From: Planctomycetota bacterium
GTDB taxonomy: Bacteria > Planctomycetota > Planctomycetia > Planctomycetales > Planctomycetaceae
Assembly (NCBI GenBank): GCA_021781115.1
Contig: JAJXXL010000163.1
Coordinates: forward strand, 1 to 44,248
Direction: 5' to 3'
Length of the DNA: 44,248 bases
Shown here in pieces: positions 26,394 through 35,257 of this stretch. Positions within the stretch are counted from its first letter, which is position 1. Every line of letters begins with the position of its first letter. The notes under the pieces were generated by a model. That model searched no databases. It saw only the letters and a list, made by a program, of their open reading frames with translations, and was not told the origin of the DNA. The translations under genes were made by a program, and so were the position numbers.

Positions 26394-26618
26394 GGTCGTC
26401 TTCACAGTCGGGGGCGTCACGAAAGCAACTGGGCCAGCCCCCAGCGGCACAACGTGCGATCGCCCAGGGGGCGGTGCCGGTCGCCGCATGCTGCGGTGCA
26501 GCCCGAAACCATTGCGGCGCGGCCTGCGTTGTACCAAACCCGGCGGTTGCCGCCTATCGTGCCGGGATGGCCGTCTCAGAGAGTGTCTGGAGCTATGGTC
26601 GCTCATGAATGCGATCCA

Positions 26619-26646
26619 TTGAACTGCCGGGTTGTTTTGGTACGAT
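26619..26646 (+). promoter_or_regulatory. Likely promoter of the methyltransferase-ligase fusion gene
   Basis: TTGAAC (26619-26624) and TACGAT (26641-26646) are 16 bases apart. Transcription from about 26653 would leave a leader of roughly 210 bases before the coding start at 26865. Confidence 0.4.
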
Positions 26647-26652
26647 TTGCAC

Positions 26653-26864
26653 TCAGCGACGCCGCAGGCGGTTCTGCCGTGGCGCGTTCGGGGAACTGGT
26701 ACGGCGGCGCAGGCAGAACCAGCTCGGGGTCTGACAGGTGCTACGGAAATCGGGTCAGGGATTGCAGCCCGCCGGAGCGGGTGTCGGCAAGTGGCGGGGT
26801 TGCTCCTCCAGGGAACGCTCGCTAGCCCCTGACCTGTGTTCTGGCTGTTCACAACGAGTCGACC
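26653..26864 (+). promoter_or_regulatory. Structured 5' leader with two nested stem regions
   Basis: Two long-range perfect pairings are visible. GGTTCTGCC (26670-26678) pairs with GGCAGAACC (26712-26720) and encloses a GTTC/GAAC hairpin. GGTCAGGG (26753-26760) pairs with CCCTGACC (26827-26834) and encloses a CCCGC-CGGA-GCGGG hairpin. ACAGGT just upstream of the second domain can pair with ACCTGT at its 3' end, offering an alternative fold that would break the closing stem. The structure ends about 30 bases before the start codon. It does not match a riboswitch class that I can recognise. The 26394-26618 part of the interval shows no gene. Confidence 0.45.
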
Positions 26865-28871
26865 ATGAACCCGAATGAATCCCGCGTGCGGCGTCCGCTG
26901 GCCGGCAACCGCATGGATCGGCCCAAAAAGACCGCGCCGGCCGACGGTGCAAACCGCACGCTGGGGCCGATTTCCGATCTTGAACGGCACCTGCCATCGG
27001 ACTGGTGGCGAACGTTGTTCAATTCGGTGTACCTCAAAACCGACGGTGACGTCGTTGAAAACCGCCTGAACACGGTGCAGGAAGTCGACCTGCTCATCAA
27101 GGCCTGCGGCCTGGAACCGAACGACCGAATTCTCGACCTGTGCTGCGGCCAGGGGCGGCATTGCCTCGAGCTGGCTGTGCGGGGTTTTAAGGCGGTCACG
27201 GGGTTGGACCGTTCTCGATACCTGATTCGACTTGCCAAAAAACGGGCCAGATCGGCGGGTGTGAATATTGCGTTTCATGAGGGCGACGCCCGGCGGTTTC
27301 GGCTGCCCGCCGATGCGTTCCATTGCGTGGCGCTCATGGGCAATTCGTTTGGTTACTTTGACCGCGAAGACGACGACGTTGCGGTGTTGCAGGCGGTAGC
27401 CCGTGTGCTTTCGTCGGGCGGCATTCTGGCGCTGGATCTTGTCGATGGCGAATGGATGCGTAAAAACTTCGAACCACGTTCGTGGGAATGGATCGACCAG
27501 AACCATTTCGTCTGCCGCGAGCGTTCGCTGACATCTGATGGCGCACGGCTCGTTTCGCGAGAAGTCGTGGTGCATGCCGAACGCGGGGTCATCGTCGACC
27601 AGTTTTATGCCGAGCGCCTGTATTCGCGCGAGCGGATCAGTGAATTGCTGGACCGCATGGGGTTCACGTCGCTGCGATACCACGGCAACCTGGCGACCGA
27701 ATCGGATCGAAACCAGGACTTGGGCATGATGGCCAACCGGTTTTTCCTGACGGCCGTGGCGCCGCGCAAAAAGTCTGGAGCCGCGTCGAAAATCGAGCCG
27801 CTGTTTCCCGAGGTCACCGTGCTGCTGGGCGACCCGGCCCTGCCCGACCCCGTCAAGCGCAACGGGCAATTCAACGCTGAAGATTTCGACACGATCGACC
27901 GTCTCAAAGAGGCGCTTCACGAGCTGGCGGCGTACCGGTTCACGTTTCTCGACAATCATACGTCGCTGTTTTCCGACTTGCGTCACAAGCCCCCGCAGTT
28001 CGTGCTTAACTTGTGCGACGAGGGGTTTCAAAATAACGCCGTGCTGGAACTGCACGTGCCGGCACTGCTTGAACTCCTGAAGGTTCCCTACTCAGGCGCC
28101 GGGCCGGTCGCACTGGGCATGTGCTACAACAAGTCGCTGGTGCGGGCGATTGCGGCGGGACTCGACATTCCGGTGCCGCTCGAAACCTATTTCGACCCCG
28201 ACGATCAGTCGGCCACGCTGCCATCAGTGTTTCCGGCATTGGTAAAGCCGAATTACGGCGACAGCAGCATTGGCATCACGCAGGACGCCGTGGTTCACAA
28301 CCCGCAAGAGCTGATCGCCCGCCTGGGGCGCCTGCGCGACATGCTGCCCGGCTGCCCCATGTTGATTCAGGAGTTTTTAAACGGGCCCGAGTACACCGTG
28401 GGCATTATCGGCAACCCAGGCATGCGGATTACGTTTTTACCCCCCCTCGCAGTGAACTACTCCGAGCTGGACGGCAGGTTGCCACCCATTCTGGGTTACG
28501 AGTCGAAGTGGCTGCCCGATTCGCCCTACTGGACGCGGATCCGATACCAGGAGGCAAACGTCGACGAAGAAACCCGCCGCAAACTGTTCGACTTTTCCGC
28601 CCTGTTGTTCGAGCGCCTCGGCTGTCGCGATTACGCCCGATTCGATTTTCGGACTGACGCCGAAGGCACGATCAAGCTGTTGGAAGTCAACCCGAACCCC
28701 GGCTGGTGCTGGGACGGCAAACTGAACCTGATGGCCGGCCTCGCCGGGCTGCGGTATTCCGATCTGTTGCGATTGATCCTCGAGGCTGCGCAGGAACGCT
28801 CGGCCGCCCATTCGACGCGGCCCGCAGTGCCGCAAACGCCACAGCCCGCCACGGTGGGCGCGGCGCTGTAG
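26865..28871 (+). CDS. Fusion of a SAM-dependent methyltransferase and a D-Ala-D-Ala-ligase-like ATP-grasp enzyme
   Basis: 668 residues. Residues about 40-310 are a class I methyltransferase: RILDLCCGQGRHCLELAVRG, VTGLDRSRYLIRLAKK and MGNSFGYFD. Residues about 330-645 are a Ddl-type ATP-grasp: PYSGAGPVALGMCYNKSL, PALVKPNYGDSSIGITQ, LIQEFLNGPEYTVGIIG and RFDFRTDAEGTIKLLEVNPN, so the ATP and magnesium residues are intact. The HGxxGEDG motif that holds the first D-alanine in true Ddl is replaced by NLCDEGFQN, so the substrate is probably not D-alanine. A Pro/Ala/Thr-rich tail ends the protein. The two activities are likely to act in sequence on one small molecule or peptide. The gene stands alone behind a structured leader. 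Confidence 0.85.
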   Translation: MNPNESRVRRPLAGNRMDRPKKTAPADGANRTLGPISDLERHLPSDWWRTLFNSVYLKTDGDVVENRLNTVQEVDLLIKACGLEPNDRILDLCCGQGRHCLELAVRGFKAVTGLDRSRYLIRLAKKRARSAGVNIAFHEGDARRFRLPADAFHCVALMGNSFGYFDREDDDVAVLQAVARVLSSGGILALDLVDGEWMRKNFEPRSWEWIDQNHFVCRERSLTSDGARLVSREVVVHAERGVIVDQFYAERLYSRERISELLDRMGFTSLRYHGNLATESDRNQDLGMMANRFFLTAVAPRKKSGAASKIEPLFPEVTVLLGDPALPDPVKRNGQFNAEDFDTIDRLKEALHELAAYRFTFLDNHTSLFSDLRHKPPQFVLNLCDEGFQNNAVLELHVPALLELLKVPYSGAGPVALGMCYNKSLVRAIAAGLDIPVPLETYFDPDDQSATLPSVFPALVKPNYGDSSIGITQDAVVHNPQELIARLGRLRDMLPGCPMLIQEFLNGPEYTVGIIGNPGMRITFLPPLAVNYSELDGRLPPILGYESKWLPDSPYWTRIRYQEANVDEETRRKLFDFSALLFERLGCRDYARFDFRTDAEGTIKLLEVNPNPGWCWDGKLNLMAGLAGLRYSDLLRLILEAAQERSAAHSTRPAVPQTPQPATVGAAL

Positions 28872-29155
28872 ACGTTGCGGGCAACTTTGACGCGGCCTGA
28901 TTCGGGGCGGCCGGACTGTGGCACGGCGGCCGTGTTTAGCGATCGTGCCGGCGGCGCGGGCCGAACCGGTGCGTCACGCATGAGCGGCTTGACATCGGGC
29001 CGGCGTGAGGTAGGTTTCGGATGGATGAAGTTTCTCCCAAGCAGCGAAGATTCTGTTTCGAACGCAGCGTGAGTGGGCCACGCGCTGCGGGGGCAAACGA
29101 ATGCCGGCTGCGGCCATGATCCTGTTGGCATTTACAGATTGGTGCGACAGCCGCC

Positions 29156-31333
29156 GTGCAAGCACTTCAGGCAGCCCCCAAAATGGCAAGCGGACGATTG
29201 CTGTCGGATGATTTGGCGCTGCCCGATGCGCACGGGCAAAGCCCGCATCCTATGGATTCGTCGCGGGTGCTGCTGGGGCTGATGACGCTGTCGCGCAAGG
29301 CGACCGACGCTGAGGCGGTGCCGGAAGCAAATGGCCCACTTGAAGGAGTGATTTCGGCGGCGGTGCTGCGGAGCCTGCTGTCGGCCCTGCACTTTCGCGA
29401 CGTGGCCACCGTGCGGCACGCCCGCCGCGTCGCCCAGCTCGTGGTGGGCATGGCCCAATACCTGGGGTGGGAAGGCCGCCAGCTCAAGCTGCTCGAAATC
29501 GCGGCGCTCCTGCACGACATCGGCAAAATCGGCGTGCCCGACAACATTCTGTTCAAGCCCGGCGGGCTGAGCAGCGACGAAGCCAACCTGATGGCCCTGC
29601 ACCATGCGGTGGGCGTCGATGTGCTGCAAGCCTGCCGCGTCGACAAGGAAGTACTGGAAATCGTGGGCCAGGCCCGCGACGAGTACGGCAGCCCGGCGTG
29701 CGGGCTGCGGCGGACCGGAAGTGCGATGAGCCTGGGCGCGCGACTGCTTGCGGTCAGCGACGCCTACGACTCGCTGCGCACCGAGCAAGTGTACCGCAAA
29801 GGCAAGTCGCATGAAGAAATCATGCGAATTCTGATGGACAACGCGGGCACGCAGTTCGACGGAAATATCGTGTGCGCCTTGGCGCGGTGGTCTCAGGAAT
29901 CGGGGCTGGCCCACACTCCAACGGCGCAGGGCGACGGTGGGGGCGGCCCGGTGCGGGCGCTGGGGCCGGCCCACCCTGAAGAGGCCCTCGAAGCCAGCAC
30001 CTTGTGCAACATCTTCTCGTACTTGTACGTGCTCGAAAGTCTGTACGACGGGTTTTACCTGCTCGATTCCGACATGCGGTTCGTGGTTTGGAACAGCGGC
30101 AGCGAGCGGTTGCTGGGCCATCGCACGCACGACATGCTGGGCCGCGTGTGGACGCACCGCGCGCTGTCCTACGCCGAGGCATCGGGCCAGCCCTACCCTG
30201 AGCACGACAGCCCGATTCACCATGTCATGGCGTCGGGCCGGGCAACGACAACGACGGTCAAGATCCGTCACGCCGACGGCCAATGGATCGACGTGGAAAC
30301 CCAATCGGTGCCGCTGCTCGATGAACAGGGCCATTTGCAGGGCATCGCCGAGATTTTTCGTGATCTGTCTCGCCCCAGTCGCCGTCCGCAGGAGTACCGC
30401 GATTTACGGCTGGCCGCGACGCGTGACCCCCTGACAAGCGTGGCCAATCGCGGTGAACTCGAAACGCAATTGACGCTGTTGCTCGCCGAATCGACGCGCA
30501 CGAACTGGGCCGAACCATTCAGCGTGATCTTTGTCGACGTCGATCATTTCAAGCGCATCAATGATGAACTCGGGCATGGAGTGGGCGACGCTGTGCTCGT
30601 CGAAGTCGCGCGGCTGTTGCAGCACGAAACTTATTCGGGCGAACTCGTGGGCCGGTATGGCGGCGAAGAGTTCGTCGTATTGTGTCCTGGCACGGAACTC
30701 GAACAGGGCGTAAAACGGGCCGAGCGCGTGCGACTGGCCCTGAGCCGCACCCGGCTCGCTGAGCTCGATCGCCCGCTGACCGCCTCTTTCGGAGTGACCC
30801 AGGCCGAGCCGGGCGATTCGGTAGAAAGCGTGCTTCGTCGGGCCGACAAGGCGCTGTACGCCGCCAAGCACGACGGCCGCAACCTGACCCGGTCACTTTC
30901 GCTCGCCGAACAAAACCGCGGCGAACTGGTCCAGGCAACCCCCGAACTGGTACCGCAAAACAAGGTGTTTCAGGGGACGTTCGTGACCATGGTCGCCGCC
31001 GACATGCTGGTGTACAAAATGGGCGGGTTTGTTACCGATGAAAAGGCCAAGCTGCTGGAGGTAACGCCCAACCGCGTCCTGTTGCGCGTGGGCCAGCGCG
31101 GCCTGCTGCCATTCTGGGGCGGCAGCGACGACCGCCGCCCGGTTGATGTCGAAGTGAACTTCGGCGAACCGCAGCGCAGCGAAGTGCGGGGCCGCAAAGT
31201 GGGGACGGCGAAAGTGCTGGTCACAGTACGTATTCGTCCCGTCGGCTGGATTCGCGACAAGGAGACGTTCGACGAGCGCGCCGCACGGGTGTTGCGCCAG
31301 CTCAGTTCGTACTTTGCGGCCCAAGGCGAGTAA
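29156..31333 (+). CDS. Degenerate HD-GYP / PAS / GGDEF signalling protein
   Basis: 725 residues with four regions. About 65-250 is an HD-type phosphohydrolase with LLHDIGKIGVPDNIL and GARLLAVSDAYDSL, but the HHExxDGxGYP stretch is replaced by QARDEYGSPACGLRR, so the GYP motif is lost. About 295-415 is a PAS sensor domain (GFYLLDSDMRFVVWNSGSER). About 425-590 is a diguanylate cyclase domain with FVDVDHFKRINDELGHGVGD and an intact GRYGGEEFVVL; the RxxD inhibitory site is absent. The last 120 residues form an unrecognised domain (GGFVTDEKAKLLEV, NRVLLRVGQRG, VDVEVNFGEP). It probably makes cyclic-di-GMP in response to a PAS signal. The GTG start at 29156 is weakly supported; ATG at 29183 is an alternative. 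Confidence 0.85.
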   Translation: MQALQAAPKMASGRLLSDDLALPDAHGQSPHPMDSSRVLLGLMTLSRKATDAEAVPEANGPLEGVISAAVLRSLLSALHFRDVATVRHARRVAQLVVGMAQYLGWEGRQLKLLEIAALLHDIGKIGVPDNILFKPGGLSSDEANLMALHHAVGVDVLQACRVDKEVLEIVGQARDEYGSPACGLRRTGSAMSLGARLLAVSDAYDSLRTEQVYRKGKSHEEIMRILMDNAGTQFDGNIVCALARWSQESGLAHTPTAQGDGGGGPVRALGPAHPEEALEASTLCNIFSYLYVLESLYDGFYLLDSDMRFVVWNSGSERLLGHRTHDMLGRVWTHRALSYAEASGQPYPEHDSPIHHVMASGRATTTTVKIRHADGQWIDVETQSVPLLDEQGHLQGIAEIFRDLSRPSRRPQEYRDLRLAATRDPLTSVANRGELETQLTLLLAESTRTNWAEPFSVIFVDVDHFKRINDELGHGVGDAVLVEVARLLQHETYSGELVGRYGGEEFVVLCPGTELEQGVKRAERVRLALSRTRLAELDRPLTASFGVTQAEPGDSVESVLRRADKALYAAKHDGRNLTRSLSLAEQNRGELVQATPELVPQNKVFQGTFVTMVAADMLVYKMGGFVTDEKAKLLEVTPNRVLLRVGQRGLLPFWGGSDDRRPVDVEVNFGEPQRSEVRGRKVGTAKVLVTVRIRPVGWIRDKETFDERAARVLRQLSSYFAAQGE

Positions 31334-31345
31334 GCCCGGGCCGGT

Positions 31346-32461
31346 TCAGGTGCGGACCAGCCCCGAAGCCGCCGAACTCAGCGTGCCCAGTAAAATGACG
31401 GGGGCCCATGCCGCCAGATCCGCCGCCAGGACGTGCGCCCCGCCCAGATACAGGAACGCCTGATTCACGCCGAACGTAAAGCCCACCGCGCCGCCGGCCA
31501 GGGCCAGGCTCGTGATCAGCCCGCGGGCCTCCTTGCGAACGACCAGGGGCATGCTGAGCAGCACGGCAATCAGGTTGATCAGCGGCTGGGTACACCGGGA
31601 ATGCAGATGCAGGCATTGCCGCCGAATGGAAATCGAACTGAACGACGGGTTGCGAATCCGCCGCCGCAACTCGGGCGTCGAAAGGTACTGGAAGTTTTTG
31701 TCGCTTTTATAGAGTCGATCGAAACTGACGTCGGTGGCGATGAACAATTCGCCTGGAACGGCGCCGGTGCGCACGATTTCCCTGCCTCGGGGCGTGAGCC
31801 GCAGTTCATCGAAGCGGTGCGAGGCCCCGATGAGTTGCCAGCCACCCGGCTGATCACCCGCTGCCGGGTGGTAAATCGCTTCGGCCGCTTTGACCGTGGT
31901 CAGTTCATCGGCGATTTGGGGAAACGGCAGGACAAACTCGGCTAGTTCAATCTTTTGTTCGAGCAAATGTAGCCGTTTGCCCGTAACGAGCACCTGGGTG
32001 ACGAAGTCGTACACCGGCTCGACCTCGTCGCGAACGTCCTTGCCCTGGCCCGCTTCAACCTGCAGGTGGCTGGCAATTTGTGGAATGATCAGTTCCTGGT
32101 TTGCGATCAGCAGCAGGTTCACCACGATCGCCCCGGTCAAAACCGGCCGCATCAGGCGGTACGTGGGAATTCCCGCCGACAGAATCGGGTTGAGTTCGCC
32201 GTGCCGCAGCACGAGGGCAAACACGACGGTCGCCGCGATCACGGCGATTGTTCCGCCGATCAGCGACAGAAACTGGCTCGACCGATAACTGTAAAACCGG
32301 CCCATGTCGAGCAGGACTTCGAGCGTTCCCTTTTTGGGGTCCATGAATTCGTCGGAATTCGTGAACGCATGGAAAATGACGTACAAGCCAAACAGCGCGA
32401 CGAAGAACACGACGAACACGTGCACGTACCGGCCGAGCAGGTAGCGGTCGAAGGTCGTCAT
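31346..32461 (-). CDS. LptF/LptG-family (YjgP/YjgQ) lipopolysaccharide export permease
   Basis: 371 residues from the ATG at 32461; the track ORF adds 30 codons. The N terminus FDRYLLGRYVHVFVVFFVALFGLYVIFHAF and the following RSSQFLSLIGGTIAVIAATVVFALVLRHGELNPILSAG-like region (shown here in part) are typical: two helices and the coupling segment with GELNPILSAGI that contacts the LptB ATPase. A periplasmic beta-jellyroll part spans about 135-275, and four helices return at the C terminus. The family carries lipopolysaccharide from the inner membrane to the Lpt bridge, so its presence supports a Gram-negative-type envelope. LptB, LptC or LptA genes are not nearby. It converges with the GGDEF gene with 12 bases between stops. 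Confidence 0.88.
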   Translation of the reverse strand: MTTFDRYLLGRYVHVFVVFFVALFGLYVIFHAFTNSDEFMDPKKGTLEVLLDMGRFYSYRSSQFLSLIGGTIAVIAATVVFALVLRHGELNPILSAGIPTYRLMRPVLTGAIVVNLLLIANQELIIPQIASHLQVEAGQGKDVRDEVEPVYDFVTQVLVTGKRLHLLEQKIELAEFVLPFPQIADELTTVKAAEAIYHPAAGDQPGGWQLIGASHRFDELRLTPRGREIVRTGAVPGELFIATDVSFDRLYKSDKNFQYLSTPELRRRIRNPSFSSISIRRQCLHLHSRCTQPLINLIAVLLSMPLVVRKEARGLITSLALAGGAVGFTFGVNQAFLYLGGAHVLAADLAAWAPVILLGTLSSAASGLVRT

Positions 32462-32785
32462 CCCACACTGCGCTCGTTTCCGAATAATCCGAGCCCGGCT
32501 TGGCCACACGCCCCGCCCGCCCATACGGCCGGGGCGAAAACGCAATTGCACCGTTCATTTCGGGCGCTTGATTACCGCAAAATCGCACGCGGGGTCAAGA
32601 CCAAGCCGTGTTTTGCCGCATTGCGGGGGGCGTCGCACATGTCGACAAAGCAATTTGTCAACCGCGCCCGCGCGTTGAGCCTGACCGCGGCGCACCGACC
32701 GCCAATTGACCACCGGAAACTGCGTAAGAGAAACCCCGTGCGGCGTGCGCACCGACTGTGCCAACCACCGGCAGCAACCGGGCGA

Positions 32786-33532
32786 TTATCGCCCTATCAA
32801 ATCGGCCCATTCGGCGTGCGGCCAGCAGGCTGCGAAATGCGTCGCCGTGACGCCCCGCGAAAGTCGGACAAACGCGGCTGCAGCGACGACCGCAAGAGCC
32901 ACAACGGGCACCGCAGGCAGTTGCAACTCCATAATCAGGAGGATTGCGACGCCCGCAATAAAACTGACGCCTATGGCGACGGAAAACAACAGGACGGCGT
33001 CAGCGAGGTTAATGCGATCGGCGGCATAATCGCGCCCTGGAGGCCATTCTCCCCGGCAACGCGAGCGGTGCAGCGCGGGGCTGATCCAAACTTGCAAATT
33101 GTGCCAGTGCGCGATGACGCAGCCCGGCAGGGCAAACAGCACCATCAGGATTTCCGTCACGGCCAGGACGCAAAACTGCGTGGCGAAGAACCCTGCCGGC
33201 GCGGGAAAACCACCCGCACCGCCAGGTGCAAAGTGTGCGATGACGATGAGGCCAGCGAACATGGCAACCATGAGCGCCACCGTGGCGAAACTGATGCGGC
33301 AGACAGCAATCATCAGCGAAAACCACAGGCACGCTGCGCCCCGGCCGGCTTTCGAGTCGTTCCGCCAGAGCCAGATCCCGGTCTGCGCGTCGTTCCAGCC
33401 GAACTTGCTGCATAAGACGGCCGATGAAATCGCCGGCTCGGCCGTCAGTTCGAATACGAGCAACGCCAACAGCGACAAAAGCGACCAGGCCAGCGGCGTG
33501 AGCCACGGCGAACGGGCAGGTGGCCGTTCCAT
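32786..33532 (-). CDS. Hypothetical polytopic membrane protein
   Basis: 248 residues from the ATG at 33532, chosen because AGGAG lies upstream; the track start at 33610 would overlap the neighbouring broken gene. I do not recognise a family. It has about five hydrophobic segments, for example WSLLSLLALLVFELTA near the N terminus, TVALMVAMFAGLIVIAHF, ILMVLFALPGCVIAHW, LLFSVAIGVSFIAGVAILLIM and a final Ala/Val-rich helix. Between the first and second segments is a polar loop with CSKFGWNDAQTGIWLWRND. It is downstream of the SRPBCC pseudogene on the same strand with a short gap, and they may once have been co-transcribed. Confidence 0.6.
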   Translation of the reverse strand: MERPPARSPWLTPLAWSLLSLLALLVFELTAEPAISSAVLCSKFGWNDAQTGIWLWRNDSKAGRGAACLWFSLMIAVCRISFATVALMVAMFAGLIVIAHFAPGGAGGFPAPAGFFATQFCVLAVTEILMVLFALPGCVIAHWHNLQVWISPALHRSRCRGEWPPGRDYAADRINLADAVLLFSVAIGVSFIAGVAILLIMELQLPAVPVVALAVVAAAAFVRLSRGVTATHFAACWPHAEWADLIGR

Positions 33533-33564
33533 TTCGGGATTTCTCCTGTCGCGGTGTATCAGTT

Positions 33565-33985
33565 CTACCCGTGCGTTGCAAACCGTTCGGCCCACATTGA
33601 CAGCACCCAATTCCAGCCGTCTTCGTGCCGCCGCCCCAGTTCGTCATCAGGCACGTTCGATTGCGTGAGCGTGACGTGCGTTTGCCCGCCGTGGGGTTCA
33701 AACGTCACCAGCACGATCGATTCGGCGCCTTGGGTTGCCTCAGAGACCCAGGTGTATTCGACGCGACACGGGCCGCTCGATTTTGAGGAATCGCCCTTGG
33801 TGCGGCCACCGGCGTCCTTCATGGTTGACTGCAAAATAAAAGAGGCCATCGACCGTGGGGTCGAGAATGACGCGCTCTGCCCCAAACCAAGGCCCGCCGG
33901 GGCTGTGCGGGTCGATTCAGACGTCGAACACATGCTCGGCCGGCGCGGGACTGGTGCGCGACACTGTGATTTCGGTGAACTGCAT
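33565..33985 (-). pseudogene. Broken SRPBCC/AHSA1-domain gene
   Basis: Reading from the ATG at 33985 gives MQFTEITVSRTSPAPAEHVFDV, the usual first strand and helix of an AHSA1-type SRPBCC domain. A TGA at 33917-33919 follows where the family normally has Trp. The same frame then continues sensibly (GGPWFGAERVILDPTVDGLF, KIERP). Near 33790 the frame changes by one base, after which RVEYTWVSEA, VTFEPHGGQTHVTLTQ and DGWNWVLSMWAERF complete the domain. The 122-residue ORF in the track is therefore only the second half plus an out-of-frame start. One nonsense and one frameshift change indicate a pseudogene or sequencing errors. Intact members bind small hydrophobic ligands. Confidence 0.75.
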
Positions 33986-34039
33986 CCGGCAGGCTGCAGT
34001 GTAACCGTGAACCGAACGGTGGACTGTTCGAACCGGGCT

Positions 34040-35236
34040 TTAATCGATCGGAGTCAATTCGCGGCGAACGGCAGTAAATGCTTCAATGGCGAATTCCAGA
34101 TCCTCGGGCGTGTGCACGGCCGAAATCTGCGTACGAATGCGGGCTTTGCCCAAGGGCACGACCGGGTAGGAGAAGCCAACGACATACACGCCCCGCGCCA
34201 GCATGGCGTCGGCAAAGCGCGCCGCGAGGGCCGCGTCGCCCAGCATGAGCGGCGTGATCGGGTGCGTGCCGGGCACTACGTCAAAGCCGCGGTCGGCCAG
34301 GGCGCCGCGAAAAGACAACGTGTTGGCGATCAGCCGGTCGCGGAGTGCGGTCGATTGGCTCAAAAGTTCGAGCACTTTGAGCGATGCACCGGCAATTGAC
34401 GGGGCGAGTGTGTTCGAAAACAGATATGGCCGCGAACGCTGCCGCAACAGGTCGATGATTTCGCGGCGGCCGCTCGTATACCCGCCGCTGGCGCCCCCCA
34501 GGGCTTTGCCGAGTGTGCCCGTAATGACATCGACCCGCCCCATGACGCCGTGGTGCTCGTGCGTACCGCGGCCGGTGGGCCCCATGAAGCCCACGGCATG
34601 CGAATCATCGACCATGACCAGCGCGTCGTATCGGTCGGCGAGATCGCAAATGTCGGGCAGGTTGGCGATGTAGCCATCCATGGAAAACACGCCGTCGGTG
34701 GCAATCATCTTGAAACGGGCCCCGCCCGCAGTCGCCTCGCGCAGTTTTGCTTCGAGGTCGGCCATGTCGTTGTTGCGGTAGCGAAAGCGGCGGGCCTTAC
34801 ACAGGCGAATGCCGTCGATAATGCTGGCGTGATTGAGTTCATCGGAAATGACGGCGTCGGTTTCGCCGAGCAGGGTTTCGAACAGCCCCCCGTTGGCGTC
34901 GAAACACGAACTGTACAAGATCGACGCCTCAGTTCCGAGAAACAGGCTCAGGCGGGTTTCGAGTTCCTGGTGCAGGTTTTGCGTACCGCAAATGAACCGT
35001 ACTGAAGCGAGACCGTACCCCCAGCGGTCGAGAGCAGCATGCGCGGCGGCGATGACTGCGGGGTGGCTTGCCAGGCCAAGATAATTGTTGGCGCACAGGT
35101 TGAGGACGGGCGGTCCGTTGCCGACGCGAATGTGAGAGCCTTGCGGCGTGGCAATGCTCCGTTCGCGTTTTTCAGTGCCCGCTTCCCGAATGCCGTCGAG
35201 TTGGTCGCGAAGGTGTTGCAAGAAGGGGGCATGCAT
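34040..35236 (-). CDS. kbl: Glycine C-acetyltransferase (2-amino-3-ketobutyrate CoA ligase)
   Basis: 398 residues, the normal length. This PLP enzyme of the alpha-oxoamine synthase family cleaves 2-amino-3-ketobutyrate with CoA to glycine and acetyl-CoA, the second step of threonine breakdown after threonine dehydrogenase. Motifs include [64 protein letters not shown] and [15 protein letters not shown] with the cofactor-binding lysine. The sequence is closer to Kbl than to BioF or serine palmitoyltransferase because of the VRFICGTQ and GRGTHEHHG segments. The partner gene tdh is not in the window. It follows an unknown gene by 21 bases in the same direction. Confidence 0.95.
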   Translation of the reverse strand: MHAPFLQHLRDQLDGIREAGTEKRERSIATPQGSHIRVGNGPPVLNLCANNYLGLASHPAVIAAAHAALDRWGYGLASVRFICGTQNLHQELETRLSLFLGTEASILYSSCFDANGGLFETLLGETDAVISDELNHASIIDGIRLCKARRFRYRNNDMADLEAKLREATAGGARFKMIATDGVFSMDGYIANLPDICDLADRYDALVMVDDSHAVGFMGPTGRGTHEHHGVMGRVDVITGTLGKALGGASGGYTSGRREIIDLLRQRSRPYLFSNTLAPSIAGASLKVLELLSQSTALRDRLIANTLSFRGALADRGFDVVPGTHPITPLMLGDAALAARFADAMLARGVYVVGFSYPVVPLGKARIRTQISAVHTPEDLEFAIEAFTAVRRELTPID

Positions 35237-35257
35237 GGCGGTCTGAAATTCCTCGAT

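Noticed and set aside
26753-26770. GGTCAGGG...GCAGCCC resembling the conserved part of SRP RNA
   Set aside because: The GGAA tetraloop and the symmetric internal loops of SRP RNA are missing; the resemblance is limited to short words.
26085-28055. 656-residue antisense ORF
   Set aside because: Only its last 102 codons form a real ABM-domain gene; the rest is antisense to the methyltransferase-ligase fusion and has no domain character.
32066-33415. 449-residue + strand ORF
   Set aside because: It is antisense to the LptF/LptG-type gene and the membrane protein gene, both of which have clear protein features on the other strand.
19529-33919. Possible reassignment of TGA to Trp, because two TGA codons (19529 and 33917) stand where Trp is expected
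   Set aside because: Many intact genes here end in TGA (for example the PIG-V-like, methyltransferase and ogt genes), and both cases are in genes that carry additional damage.
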